DNA of 64,000 nt from Liolophura sinensis (taxonomy: Eukaryota; Mollusca; Polyplacophora; Chitonida; Chitonidae): contig NC_088297.1 in the NCBI RefSeq assembly GCF_032854445.1, positions 21,153,127 through 21,217,126 of the forward strand, in the 5' to 3' direction. Positions 1-13,217 of this stretch are shown here, piece by piece (within the stretch, counting starts at the first letter, position 1; each line of letters begins with the position of its first letter). The position numbers and the translations under genes were made by a program. The notes beneath the pieces were generated by a model. It saw only the letters and a program-made list of their open reading frames with translations. It did no database searches and was not told the DNA's origin.

Positions 1-459
1 TAACTCACTTCAAACATTTCGTGAAATCATGATCTGTGTATTAGGTGGGGGGATACTTTTTTTAGCTTTTGTTTTCCACAGCTTTCCACGCAATATGGCC
101 GTCAACGCACAAAACCACGGACTATTTCTCCTGTCTAACTCTTTTTGTGGGTATTGGTGAAAATGGTCGGAGCACCTTACAAACGAGTGCAGGGGCCCCG
201 GCGTAAGGGACCACTTGAACAACTGTATCGTCTCCTCTGCTCATCCTCAATGTATTTTGAGCACTTGATTATGAATCCAGCATCTATAGAGTGGCCTTGA
301 TTAACAGATGGAAAATATAATCATTGCCGTTAGAAGTGGCCATTAAACACAGAGAGTGAAATCGCACCGGCTGTTTTATAGTTGGGTCCAACTACTCACT
401 TTTTTACTATCTGGATGTATCACCTGAACAGCCACAAGCGATGTCCCTTCAATCTAAAT
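1..459. other. Unannotated flank
   Basis: I see no gene, repeat family or RNA signal that I can support here. The minus-strand open frame near 10-222 is short, has no recognisable motif and is probably chance. Confidence 0.4.
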
Positions 460-870
460 TTCATTTGAAGGCAGTTTTTATATCCCCGACATATCGACAT
501 GACACTGGACGAGATAACGACGAGACCTTAGACAAGACATAGACATGGCCTTGAGCGAGATAAAGACATGACCTTGGAAAAAATACCCACTTTTTGCTGG
601 TCGAGAACACTTTGGCGACTTTGGATGAGATATCGACATGACCTTGGATACCGACATGATCGTGGATCAGAGGCCTACGTAACCTTGGACTAGTTACCCA
701 CTTGACCTTGGATAAAATCCTCGTATCAGGGTGAGTGTGTGTCATGGAAGTGTGGACGTCACTTCCTTCTTCCTTTCCAGAATGTTCTTCTTCCCGGCTC
801 TGACACTGTTTTTCCTCTTCTGCCCGGCTCATTGGATGTTCGGCATTTGGATTGTATGCTCGAAACTAGA
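460..870. repeat. Divergent outlying part of the 23-bp/290-bp satellite
   Basis: Degenerate repeats of a motif close to GACATGACCTTGGACGAGAT fill 480-720. They are followed by a block (about 720-830) that matches the CGTATCAG...CCTTCTTCC...TTCTTGTTCCCGGC block of the main satellite downstream. This stretch is therefore the same satellite. It is more mutated, and a retrotransposon remnant separates it from the main array. Confidence 0.7.
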
Positions 871-1099
871 AGTCCAGTGAACCATACGCCGTATTGTCTT
901 TCAAAAATTGTAAATCTGTGAATTTCAGTCCACTTTTCTTATATGAAAATGTGGCAAACAAACAGATCCACTCAAACAACAACAACACCCTGTGTTGATG
1001 TATTAGTTATGGCGAGCGTAGGCAGAAATTGGTTAGTGCCGTTGCGAAATTACTGACTGTCGTTCTATTGCTGAGGGGCGACGTCAAGCTTCATCACGG

Positions 1100-3450
1100 A
1101 ATTTGAATTCTTGTTACCAAAACACCACCAGTATAAAAGGCAAGCCACATGACTTTGATACGTTTTTTGCTGATAGCGAATTTGACTTCCCTTTCTTCAC
1201 AGAGTCACGGACTTATCATATCAAATACATAGGCGTGATCGTACCTCGGAAACATCTCGGAAAGTATCAAGGGGCGGTGTTCTGTTAGCTTACAGTGTGT
1301 TCGTATGGAACAGTTCGAAACAAACATCGAGATTCTATACGTGGAAGTGTTTCTTGCTGGCAAGTCGTTATATGTGGCTTGTGTATATATACCGCCCGGT
1401 GCCACCACTGCAGTCGTCCACCAGCTAGAGAAGTCTGTTAAGTTAATAAGTAAGTCCATTATACAATCATATCATTCTTATTTGTGTTGATTTTAGCCTG
1501 CGTGACATTACGTGGGATTCGATGTCTATGCCCAACAAATTTGATCCATTGCACTCGTCTGATCGCCCTCGACTGTGTCAACCTTTCTTGGACTAATTGT
1601 CATTGTACGACCTGGATGAATGCAACTCGATAAAAACATGCAATGACAAAGTACTTGATCTCGTGCTACCTCGAGGCTGTAGCACCTTTGTCTGTGACAC
1701 TGAAAATGCGGTGCTATCAACTCACTTGGATATCCAGCTGAAACATAAGACTGCACGGCGGATCGATCTGACAGTGTTCAATTACAAGAAAGCGGACATT
1801 CATCACATTAAAACACTCCTGTTGTGTCTTGATTGGTCTATCGTTCACTCTTTTCACTTAGTTGATTAGTTTATTCCTATGACATTTTATTCTGTATTAT
1901 ATATCTGAATGTATTTCTAAAACGTATTTGCGAAATCGAAAATTTGCGATGTGGTAATACTCTGAATTGATATCGGTGGTAAAAGAAAAGGGACGAATAC
2001 TTTCGATTTAGTTAAGTGAGAAAATAACTGAAAAAAGCACAAAAAGTGAAATATGAAGAGCATGTGGAATAAGGTGAACAAAATGTAAAGGGGTAACCCT
2101 AGGCGCTTTTGAAGTTTCCTAAAAGAAAAAAAAATGTTTTTAATGAAGATGATGATATTGCTGACTTGATGAACAAGTATTTTATATCAGTTTTTAACTA
2201 CTGTACCTCAAATGATACACTGTGGAACGTCAAATTGTCCTTTGAAGAGGTACATGAAGTGTTATTGAATATTGTACCACGCAAGTCATGCGGCTACAAT
2301 AGCATTACAGGCACTCTTCTAAAAACTTATACAGATGAACCTGCTAATCCACTGTATCAACTATTTAATTTTAAAACAAGTTGTGTTCCGAAACGTTTTA
2401 TAATTTCTAAACGTTTCCCTGTATTCAAATCTGGAGACAAGAAAACCTAGATCTTTAATACCTCTCATTGGTAATTTTTTTGAACAGGTAGTTAATGTTC
2501 ACTTTAAACAATTTTGCAAGCCAGTTTTATGTAGCGAACAACACGGTTTTAGGGAAAACCTATCTACTGTAAAGAATAGGCCTATGACATGTTTTACCCA
2601 CCATGTGTCATCTGAACTAAATGGTAATTTGCCAGTACTCACAATCTATAAAGATTTTCCAAAAGCGTTTGATTGTGTCAATCATCGCCTACTTGTGTAC
2701 AAGTTAAGGTGTTTGGGAATTTCTGATAATTTGTTAAAATGGTTTCATTTGTACTTAGATAACTGGAAGCAGCGAATTGTTGTAAACGCTGCAATGTCAG
2801 ATTGGACTACTACGCATTCAGAAGTCCTGCAGGGCTCCATTTTGGAACCATCTCTTTTTTAACTATATGTAAATGACGTGCGGCTGCAGCTATCTCATTC
2901 TATATGTCTACATTTTGCTGATGACGTGAAAATCTTTAAAACTTTTTCTGATCTCACTTATTGTGCTCAGTTGCAATCTGATATGGATAACTTTTTGACA
3001 GGTGCCAAGGCTGGAAATTGACACTGAATGCTTCTAAATGTTTTCAATGAACTTCACTGTCAAAAAAAAGGTCCAGCTGTTTCAGTATAGCCTATCTTTA
3101 TTACATGAATTCAAAGGTCTTGGTCTGTATCTGACTGATAAACTATACTTCTCGAAACATGTTAAAAATTATTGTAAGTAAAGCTTTCAGATTCCCCGGA
3201 TTTTTAAAAAGCAATTGCAAATCTTTTAAAAGCTTGGCAGCTATCAAATCAGTATATACATGTTTAGTTAGAAGTCATTTAGAATATGGCTGTGTGGTCT
3301 GGAATCCTTCTCAAAACTGTTCAGCTGAAAGAACTGAAAATGTACAAAAGAAATTCGTTAAGTATTTGTGGTATAAGTCATCGATTGAATATCACAGAAA
3401 AAAGTATACACAAATTATGCACGGTTTAATTGTCCGGTAATCGAGACCAG
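1100..3450 (+). mobile_element. Decayed non-LTR retrotransposon (LINE; Jockey/CR1-like endonuclease + reverse transcriptase)
   Basis: Broken reading frames line up in the order expected for an APE-type LINE ORF2. 1103-1490 resembles the endonuclease middle, and 1597-1869 its C-terminal part (a VLDLVLPRG-like segment). 2109-2450 carries the early RT region (PRKSCGYNSITG, then an FPVFKSGDK segment). 2584-2862 has the core RT blocks (YKDFPKAFDCVNH, GISDNLLKWF, VLQGSILEP). The catalytic FADD box is at about 2914-2925, and 3159-3440 is the thumb-side region with RSHLEYGCVVWNP. Frameshifts and stops separate every block and no ORF1 is seen, so it cannot be functional. The family assignment rests on motif style only; CR1, Jockey and RTE-like clades cannot be separated by eye. 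Confidence 0.8.
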
Positions 3451-3599
3451 GCGCAAATATTTTGACTTCTGTTTTTACATACATGTGTAAATATTTCTTT
3501 CAATTCTGTATATTTAAGTAGCAAATTATTCTACAGAGCACCTGTGCGGGCATACCGCTCAAAATGTCTGTTTTACTCTCCATCTAGTTGTTTATTGTT

Positions 3600-5345
3600 G
3601 TGGATGAATCGTGTTTTAATAAGATCCCTTGATCTTTTTGACAAACTATCCTCCAGATCGGACATCGACATATTTACCGATTTTGGCGCTCACATGTTTG
3701 GTTCTTAATCTGTGCAGATCCATTATCTGTTCTGTTATGCGTCTATATATTCATTTATATATGGCTTGCAAGTGTAGCGGAATGGTTTTTGATTCTCGAT
3801 TAGTTATCCCTAAAATTTTCGCCATAAGCTTTATTCCGAATTTTAAGATGACTTTTCCGGCTTTTTTTCCAAGTCCGATACTCAACATGACCTTGGGCGA
3901 GTGAGGAATCTGGCCTTGGACGAGATGCCCGTATCAGAGTGGGTTTGTTAGGCGAAGCCTTACTTCTTCAGTCTTCGAATCTTCTTGTTCCCGGCGTTGT
4001 AACTCGTCACATGTGATGTAAAGTATCAGATGCGATGTGTGTAACATAAAACATTTACATATGGCCTGTTACGGTAGCGGAATAGTTTTTGATTCTCGAA
4101 TGGTTACTCTCGGAAATTTAGCCGTTAGCTTTAGTCCTAATTTCAAGATGGCTATTCTTCTCCATTCTGATCCCCACACTGACCTTGGATAAGAGATTGA
4201 GATAACCTTGGACGAGATGCCCGTTTCAGAGAGAACTTGTTCAACGATTTTATAGGCGAAGCCTTACTTCTTCCTTTCTCGAGTTCCTGGAGTTGTACTT
4301 CATCACATGTACTGTGCATGATATCACATTTTATATCACCTTTCCAACGAGCGTCCGCTTCGGGGGCGGTAGATTTAGCGTCAATCCTGGGTCGGTCACA
4401 CCTAAGATCTTAAAAGAGGAAGTTGTAACTTCCTCGCTTGGCGTTCAGCATGAAGGGGATAGTGCAACCCCAAGCACTCACTCACTCACACATTTTCAAC
4501 GCAGGTCTGCGTCCACTGTAGTATCTCATAGCTACAGATGCCTTAAACCTTATTCTCTGGCCGGTTTTTATCGGTGGTAAAACTCTTCATGACACAAAAA
4601 TCATGAACGAGATTCCGACATGACCATAGACGAGATATCTCGATGACTTTGGCCGTGATAACGACGTGAAATTGGACGAGCTACCAACATTCCTAACTGA
4701 TTCCCAATTTCAAGAAGGTTTTCCGGCTTTAAGCTCAAATGTGATGCAAAACATGACTTTGCACCAGAAAGGGATATGACCTTGAACGAGATGATCACAG
4801 TGGACTTAACTGTAGCCACAGGGTACTTCTTCCTTTTGTCCTAGGCATAAATCTTTATAATGCAAAAAGCCATACCTAATTACCGACATGACCATGGACG
4901 AGATATCGACGTGACCTTGTACGAGATACCGACGAGACATTTGACGAGACACTGACGCGATCTTGTGACCATGTGACATTGGACGAGATACCATGACTCG
5001 TACTAGATACCGACGTGACATTGGACGAGATATCCTGGTGAAATTGGTTGACATACTTCCGTGACAAAATGTAATGTGTGACATATAATGTGTCATTGCA
5101 TTACATATATTTTTGAACGTACGTCTGCATCCACTGTATCACTGTATCTCATAGCTACAGATGTTTTAAACTTGGTCCTCAGGCCGGCTATTCATCCCTG
5201 ACAAATTAAGCACATTGCATTGCACAAGATACTCACGTGATCTTGGATGAGATACCCACCTGACCTTGCACGATATTTACCAAGTGATCTTTGAGGAGAT
5301 ATCAACATGACCAGTCGAGATACTGACAAGGCCTGGTATGTGATA
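3600..5345. repeat. Satellite array, divergent left part
   Basis: Mutated copies of the same modules as the main array are visible. They include GTAGCGGAATGGTTTTTGAT followed by an AATTTCAAGATGG box (about 3,775-3,850 and 4,070-4,150), TTGGACGAGATGCCCGT boxes (3,917, 4,215), and long runs of the degenerate TGACCTTGGACGAGATA motif (4,600-5,060 and 5,220-5,345). Divergence is visibly higher than in 5,346-14,270. This fits an older array edge beside a homogenised core. No gene is present. Confidence 0.75.
4330..4500 (-). mobile_element. Fragment of a second SINE-like repeat ((GAGT)n head, tRNA-like box)
   Basis: Read on the minus strand, this begins with GAGTGAGTGAGTGCTTGGGG at about 4,470-4,490. 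It continues through a palindromic GAGGAAGTTACAACTTCCTC (about 4,418-4,437) and ends in a tRNA-like stretch (CCAGGATTGACG ... GAAGCGGACGCTC). A related head lies at 32,722 and a related tRNA-like end at 53,585. The style matches dispersed molluscan repeats, but no family name can be given. Confidence 0.5.
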
Positions 5346-5714
5346 TCACTTGACCTCGAATGAGATATCCGTATCAGTGTGATTTTGTGTCATGGTGGTG
5401 TGAATGTCATCGTTCCTTCTTCCTCCTTCAAATGTTCTTGTTCCCGGCAGTGTGACGTAAAGTATCAGATGTGATGTGTATGACATTATACACCTACATA
5501 TCGTCTGCAGCTGTAGCGGAATGGTTTTTGATTTACGAATGGTTACTCTTGAAACTTCAGCCACTAGCTTTAGTCCCAATTTCAAGATGGGTTTTTTTCT
5601 GTTTTTTTCTCTCATTTCTGATACCCAATATGACCCTGGGCTAGAAAGGGACGTGACCTTGGACGAGATGCCCGTATCAGAGTGGGTTTGTTAAATGACT
5701 TCTTCCTTCTTGAA

Positions 5715-5847
5715 CCTGCGGATGGTCGTGGGTTTCTCCCGGGCTCTGCCCGGTTTCCTCCCACCATAATGCTGGCCGCCGTCGTATAAGTGAAATATTC
5801 TTGAGTACGGCGTAAAACACGAATCAAATAAATAAATAAATAAATAA
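5715..5847 (+). mobile_element. SINE 3' end embedded in satellite, copy 1
   Basis: This is the SINE core and tail, from CCTGCGGATGGTCGTGGG to AAATAAATAAATAAATAA, lying inside the satellite unit. The tRNA-like head is absent. Five such copies sit at equivalent positions in the array. Confidence 0.85.
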
Positions 5848-6880
5848 TTTCAAGATGGCTTTTCTGGCTTTCTCCCCAATTCCAACACTCAACATGACCT
5901 TGGACGAGTAAGGGAGGTGACCTTGGACGAGATGCCCGTATCAGTGGGGACTTGTTAAATGACTTCTTCCTTCTTCGAATCTTCTTGTTCCCAGAGTTGT
6001 AACGGGTCACGTGATGTAAAGTATCAGATGTGATGTGTGTAACACTATACATTTACATATGGCCTGTAAGAGTGGCGGAATGGTTTTTGAGTTACGAATG
6101 GTTACTATTGAAACTTCAACCATTAGCTTTATTCCTAATTTCAAGATGGCTTTGAGTGGACTTGTTAAATGGCTTTGTACGCGCAGCCATACTTCTTCCT
6201 TCTTTTGTCGTTGGCATAATTCTTCATGATACAAAAAAATCATGAATGTGATACTGACCTGACCATGGACAAGATATCGACCTGACATTGGACGAGATAT
6301 CGAGATAATCTTGGACGTGATAACGGAGGGGCATTGGACGAGAAAAACACATGACCTTATGACCGTTGAGGAGATCCCCACGTGATCTTGGACGAGATAC
6401 AGACATAACCCTGGCATGTGATATCTACCTCATATTGGACGAGATACCCTCGTGGCATAAGTCTTCTTCGAGATACCGAAACGGGATAGCCTAGTGATAC
6501 TGATCGACATATCCAAGTGATTAGGGCGAGTTACCCGTACGAGGGTTAGATTTTGTAATGGCAATGTAGGCGTCGCCGTTCCTTCTTCCTTTTTCCAATG
6601 TTCTTGTTCCCGGCAGTGTGACGTAAAGCATCAGATGTGATGTGTATGACATTATACACCTACACATCGTCTTCAGCTGTAGCGGAATGGTTTTTGATTT
6701 ACGAATGGTTACTCTTGAAACTTCAGCCACTAGCTTTAGTCCCAATTTCAAGATGGGTTTTTTTCTGTTTTTTTCTCTCAATTCTGATACCCAATATGAC
6801 CCTGGGCTAGAAAGGGACGTGACCTTGGACGAGATGCCCGTATCAGAGTGGGTTTGTTAAATGACTTCTTCCTTCTTGAA

Positions 6881-7013
6881 CCTGCGGATGGTCGTGGGTT
6901 TCTCCCGGGCTCTGCCCGGTTTCCTCCCACCATAATGCTGGCCGCCGTCGTATAAGTGAAATATTCTTGAGTACGGCGTAAAACACGAATCAAATAAATA
7001 AATAAATAAATAA
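6881..7013 (+). mobile_element. SINE 3' end embedded in satellite, copy 2
   Basis: Exactly 1,166 bp from copy 1, with the same junctions. It was therefore amplified with the satellite unit and not inserted anew. Confidence 0.85.
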
Positions 7014-10000
7014 TTTCAAGATGGCTTTTCTGGCTTTCTCCCCAATTCCAACACTCAACATGACCTTGGACGAGTAAGGGAGGTGACCTTGGACGAGATG
7101 CCCGTATCAGTGGGGACTTGTTAAATGACTTCTTCGTTCTTCGAATCTTCTTGTTCCCAGAGTTGTAACGGGTCACGTGATGTAAAGTACCAGATGTGAT
7201 GTGTGTAACACTATACATTTACATATGGCCTGTAAGAGTGGCGGAATGGTTTTGGAGTTACGAATGGTTACTCTTGAAACTTCAGCCATTAGCTTTATTC
7301 CTAATTTCAAGATGGCTTTGAGTGGACTTGATAAATGGCTTTGTACGCGCAGCCATACTTCTTCCTTCTTTTGTCGTTGGCATAATTCTTCATGATACAA
7401 AAAAATCATGAATGTGATACTGACCTGACCATGGACAAGATATCGACCTGACATTGGACGAGATATCGAGATAATCTTGGACGTGATACCGGAGGGACAT
7501 TGGACGAGAAAAACACATGACCTTTTGACCGTTGAGGAGATCCCCACGTGATCTTGGACGAAATACAGACATATCCACCAGACATTGGACGAGATACCCT
7601 CGTGGCATAAGTCTTCTTCGTGATGTGTATGACATTATACACCTACATATCGTCTGCAGCTGTAGTGGAATGGTTTTTGATTTACGAATGGTTACTCTTG
7701 AAACTTCAGCCATTAGCTTTAGTCCCAGTTTCAAGATGTTTTTTTCTCTCAATTCTGATACCTAATATGACCCTGAGCTAGAAAGGGACGTGACCTTGGA
7801 CGAGATGCCCGTATCAGAGTGGACTTGTTAAATGACTTCTTCCTTCTTCGAATCTTCTTGTTCCCAGAGTTGTAACGGGTCACGTGATGTAAAGTATCAG
7901 ATGTGATGTGTGTAACACTATACATTTACATATGGCCTGTAAGAGTGGCGGAATGGTTTCTGAGTTACGAATGGTTACTCTTAAAACTTCAGCCATAAGT
8001 TTTATTCCTAATTTCAAGATGGCTTTTCTGGCTTTCTTCCCAATTCCAACACTCAACATGACCTTGGACGAGTAAGGGACGTGACCTTGGACGAGATGCC
8101 CGTATCAGAGTGGACTTGTTAAATGACTTCTTCGTTCTTCGAATCTTCTTGTTCCCAGAGTTGTAACGGGTCACGTGATGTAAAGTATCAGATGTGATGT
8201 GTGTAACACTATACATTTACATATGGCCTGTAAGAGTGGCGGAATGGTTTTTGAGTTACGAATGGTTACTCTTAAAACTTCAGCCATAAGTTTTATTCCT
8301 AATTTCAAGATGGCTTTTCTGGCTTTCTCCCCAATTCCAACACTCAACATGACCTTGGACGAGTAAGGGAGGTGACCTTGGACGAGATGCCCGTATCAGA
8401 GTGGACTTGTTAAATGACTTCTTCCTTCTTCGAATCTTCTTGTTCCCAGAGTTGTAACGGGTCACATGTGATGTAAAGTATCAGATGTGATGTGTGTAAC
8501 ACTATACATTTACATATGGCCTGTAAGAGTGGCGGAATGGTTTTGGAGTTACGAATGGTTACTCTTGAAACTTCAGCCATTAGCTTTATTCCTAATTTCA
8601 AGATGGCTTTGAGTGGACTTGATAAATGGCTTTGTACGCGCAGCCATACTTCTTCCTTCTTTTGTCGTTGGCATAATTCTTCATGATACAAAAAAAATCA
8701 TGAATGTGATACTGATCTGACCATGGACAAGATATCGACCTGACATTGGACGAGATATCGAGATAATCTTGGACGTGATACCGGAGGGACATTGGACGAG
8801 AAAAACACATGACCTTTTGACCGTTGAGGAGATCCCCACGTGATCTTGGACGACATACAGACATATCCACCAGACATTGGACGAGATACCCTCGTGGCAT
8901 AAGTCTTCTTCGTGATGTGTATGACATTATACACCTACATATCGTCTGCAGCTGTAGCGAAATGGTTTTTGATTTACGAATGGTTACTCTTGAAACTTCA
9001 GCCATTAGCTTTAGTCCCAGTTTCAAGATGTTTTTTTCTCTCAATTCTGATACCTAATATGACCCTGAGCTAGAAAGGGACGTGACCTTGGACGAGATGC
9101 CCGTATCAGTGGGGACTTGTTAAATGACTTCTTCCTTCTTCGAATCTTCTTGTTCCCAGAGTTTTAACGGGTCACGTGATGTAAAGTACCAGATGTGATG
9201 TGTGTAACACTATACATTTACATATGGCCTGTAAGAGTGGCGGAATGGTTTTTGAGTTACGAATGGTTACTATTGAAACTTCAACCATTAGCTTTATTCC
9301 TAATTTCAAGATGGCTTTGAGTGGACTTGTTAAATGGCTTTGTACGCGCAGCCATACTTCTTCCTTCTTTTGTCGTTGGCATAATTCTTCATGATACAAA
9401 AAAATCATGAATGTGATACTGACCTGACCATGGACAAGATATCGACCTGACATTGGACGAGATATCGAGATAATCTTGGACGTGATAACGGAGGGGCATT
9501 GGACGAGAAAAACACATGACCTTATGACCGTTGAGGAGATCCCCACGTGATCTTGGACGAGATACAGACATAACCCTGGCATGTGATATCTACCTCATAT
9601 TGGACGAGATACCCTCGTGGCATAAGTCTTCTTCGAGATACCGAAACGGGATAGCCTAGTGATACTGATCGACATATCCAAGTGATTAGGGCGAGTTACC
9701 CGTACGAGGGTTAGATTTTGTAATGGCAATGTAGGCGTCGCCGTTCCTTCTTCCTTTTTCCAATGTTCTTGTTCCCGGCAGTGTGACGTAAAGCATCAGA
9801 TGTGATGTGTATGACATTATACACCTACACATCGTCTTCAGCTGTAGCGGAATGGTTTTTGATTTACGAATGGTTACTCTTGAAACTTCAGCCACTAGCT
9901 TTAGTCCCAATTTCAAGATGGGTTTTTTTCTGTTTTTTTCTCTCAATTCTGATACCCAATATGACCCTGGGCTAGAAAGGGACGTGACCTTGGACGAGAT

Positions 10001-10045
10001 GCCCGTATCAGAGTGGGTTTGTTAAATGACTTCTTCCTTCTTGAA

Positions 10046-10178
10046 CCTGCGGATGGTCGTGGGTTTCTCCCGGGCTCTGCCCGGTTTCCTCCCACCATAA
10101 TGCTGGCCGCCGTCGTATAAGTGAAATATTCTTGAGTACGGCGTAAAACACGAATCAAATAAATAAATAAATAAATAA
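10046..10178 (+). mobile_element. SINE 3' end embedded in satellite, copy 3
   Basis: Same internal sequence and junctions as copies 1 and 2. Confidence 0.85.
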
Positions 10179-11919
10179 TTTCAAGATGGCTTTTCTGGCT
10201 TTCTCCCCAATTCCAACACTCAACATGACCTTGGACGAGTAAGGGAGGTGACCTTGGACGAGATGCCCGTATCAGTGGGGACTTGTTAAATGACTTCTTC
10301 GTTCTTCGAATCTTCTTGTTCCCAGAGTTGTAACGGGTCACGTGATGTAAAGTATCAGATGTGATGTGTGTAACACTATACATTTACATATGGCCTGTAA
10401 GAGTGGCGGAATGGTTTTGGAGTTACGAATGGTTACTCTTGAAACTTCAGCCATTAGCTTTATTCCTAATTTCAAGATGGCTTTGAGTGGACTTGATAAA
10501 TGGCTTTGTACGCGCAGCCATACTTCTTCCTTCTTTTGTCGTTGGCATAATTCTTCATGATACAAAAAAAATCATGAATGTGATACTGATCTGACCATGG
10601 ACAAGATATCGACCTGACATTGGACGAGATATCGAGATAATCTTGGACGTGATACCGGAGGGACATTGGACGAGAAAAACACATGACCTTTTGACCGTTG
10701 AGGAGATCCCCACGTGATCTTGGACGACATACAGACATATCCACCAGACATTGGACGAGATACCCTCGTGGCATAAGTCTTCTTCGTGATGTGTATGACA
10801 TTATACACCTACATATCGTCTGCAGCTGTAGCGAAATGGTTTTTGATTTACGAATGGTTACTCTTGAAACTTCAGCCATTAGCTTTAGTCCCAGTTTCAA
10901 GATGTTTTTTTCTCTCAATTCTGATACCTAATATGACCCTGAGCTAGAAAGGGACGTGACCTTGGACGAGATGCCCGTATCAGTGGGGACTTGTTAAATG
11001 ACTTCTTCCTTCTTCGAATCTTCTTGTTCCCAGAGTTTTAACGGGTCACGTGATGTAAAGTACCAGATGTGATGTGTGTAACACTATACATTTACATATG
11101 GCCTGTAAGAGTGGCGGAATGGTTTTTGAGTTACGAATGGTTACTATTGAAACTTCAACCATTAGCTTTATTCCTAATTTCAAGATGGCTTTGAGTGGAC
11201 TTGTTAAATGGCTTTGTACGCGCAGCCATACTTCTTCCTTCTTTTGTCGTTGGCATAATTCTTCATGATACAAAAAAATCATGAATGTGATACTGACCTG
11301 ACCATGGACAAGATATCGACCTGACATTGGACGAGATATCGAGATAATCTTGGACGTGATAACGGAGGGGCATTGGACGAGAAAAACACATGACCTTATG
11401 ACCGTTGAGGAGATCCCCACGTGATCTTGGACGAGATACAGACATAACCCTGGCATGTGATATCTACCTCATATTGGACGAGATACCCTCGTGGCATAAG
11501 TCTTCTTCGAGATACCGAAACGGGATAGCCTAGTGATACTGATCGACATATCCAAGTGATTAGGGCGAGTTACCCGTACGAGGGTTAGATTTTGTAATGG
11601 CAATGTAGGCGTCGCCGTTCCTTCTTCCTTTTTCCAATGTTCTTGTTCCCGGCAGTGTGACGTAAAGCATCAGATGTGATGTGTATGACATTATACACCT
11701 ACACATCGTCTTCAGCTGTAGCGGAATGGTTTTTGATTTACGAATGGTTACTCTTGAAACTTCAGCCACTAGCTTTAGTCCCAATTTCAAGATGGGTTTT
11801 TTTCTGTTTTTTTCTCTCAATTCTGATACCCAATATGACCCTGGGCTAGAAAGGGACGTGACCTTGGACGAGATGCCCGTATCAGAGTGGGTTTGTTAAA
11901 TGACTTCTTCCTTCTTGAA

Positions 11920-12052
11920 CCTGCGGATGGTCGTGGGTTTCTCCCGGGCTCTGCCCGGTTTCCTCCCACCATAATGCTGGCCGCCGTCGTATAAGTGAAA
12001 TATTCTTGAGTACGGCGTAAAACACGAATCAAATAAATAAATAAATAAATAA
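11920..12052 (+). mobile_element. SINE 3' end embedded in satellite, copy 4
   Basis: Lies 1,874 bp from copy 3, within the large near-identical tandem duplication. Confidence 0.85.
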
Positions 12053-13084
12053 TTTCAAGATGGCTTTTCTGGCTTTCTCCCCAATTCCAACACTCAACAT
12101 GACCTTGGACGAGTAAGGGAGGTGACCTTGGACGAGATGCCCGTATCAGTGGGGACTTGTTAAATGACTTCTTCGTTCTTCGAATCTTCTTGTTCCCAGA
12201 GTTGTAACGGGTCACGTGATGTAAAGTACCAGATGTGATGTGTGTAACACTATACATTTACATATGGCCTGTAAGAGTGGCGGAATGGTTTTGGAGTTAC
12301 GAATGGTTACTCTTGAAACTTCAGCCATTAGCTTTATTCCTAATTTCAAGATGGCTTTGAGTGGACTTGATAAATGGCTTTGTACGCGCAGCCATACTTC
12401 TTCCTTCTTTTGTCGTTGGCATAATTCTTCATGATACAAAAAAATCATGAATGTGATACTGACCTGACCATGGACAAGATATCGACCTGACATTGGACGA
12501 GATATCGAGATAATCTTGGACGTGATAACGGAGGGGCATTGGACGAGAAAAACACATGACCTTATGACCGTTGAGGAGATCCCCACGTGATCTTGGACGA
12601 GATACAGACATAACCCTGGCATGTGATATCTACCTCATATTGGACGAGATACCCTCGTGGCATAAGTCTTCTTCGAGATACCGAAACGGGATAGCCTAGT
12701 GATACTGATCGACATATCCAAGTGATTAGGGCGAGTTACCCGTACGAGGGTTAGATTTTGTAATGGCAATGTAGGCGTCGCCGTTCCTTCTTCCTTTTTC
12801 CAATGTTCTTGTTCCCGGCAGTGTGACGTAAAGCATTAGATGTGATGTGTATGACATTATACACCTACATATCGTCTGCCGCTGCAGCGAAATGGTTTTT
12901 GATTTACGAATGGTTACTCTTGAAACTTCAGCCACTAGCTTTAGTCCCAATTTCAAGATGGTTTTTTTCTGTTTTTTTCTCTCAATTCTGATACCCAATA
13001 TGACCCTGGGCTAGAAAGGGACGTGACCTTGGACGAGATGCCCGTATCAGAGTGGGTTTGTTAAATGACTTCTTCCTTCTTGAA

Positions 13085-13217
13085 CCTGCGGATGGTCGTG
13101 GGTTTCTCCCGGGCTCTGTCCGGTTTCCTCCCACCATAATGCTGGCACCCGTGGTATAAGTGAAATATTATTGAGTGCGGCGTAAACACGAATCAAATAA
13201 ATAAATAAATAAATAAT
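13085..13217 (+). mobile_element. SINE 3' end embedded in satellite, copy 5 (divergent)
   Basis: Same position in the unit, but with private changes: GCTGGCACCCGTGG in place of GCTGGCCGCCGTCG, and ATTATTGAGTGCGG. This is the most diverged of the five copies and lies near the array's right edge. Confidence 0.8.

Larger units (their letters stand above)
8470..12220. repeat. Tandem pair of ~1,874-bp higher-order satellite units
   Basis: About 8,470-10,345 and 10,345-12,220 are near-identical by eye. Equivalent landmarks (8,824/10,698, 9,172/11,046, 9,686/11,560) all differ by 1,874. Similarity to the next stretch weakens after about 12,220. Confidence 0.8.

Noticed and set aside
6460-6510. Possible hammerhead ribozyme in the satellite (CGAAAC near CTGAT)
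   Set aside because: A CGAAAC occurs at 6,477 and CTGATC nearby, but the required CTGANGA core and a matching cleavage stem arrangement were not found in the unit on either strand.
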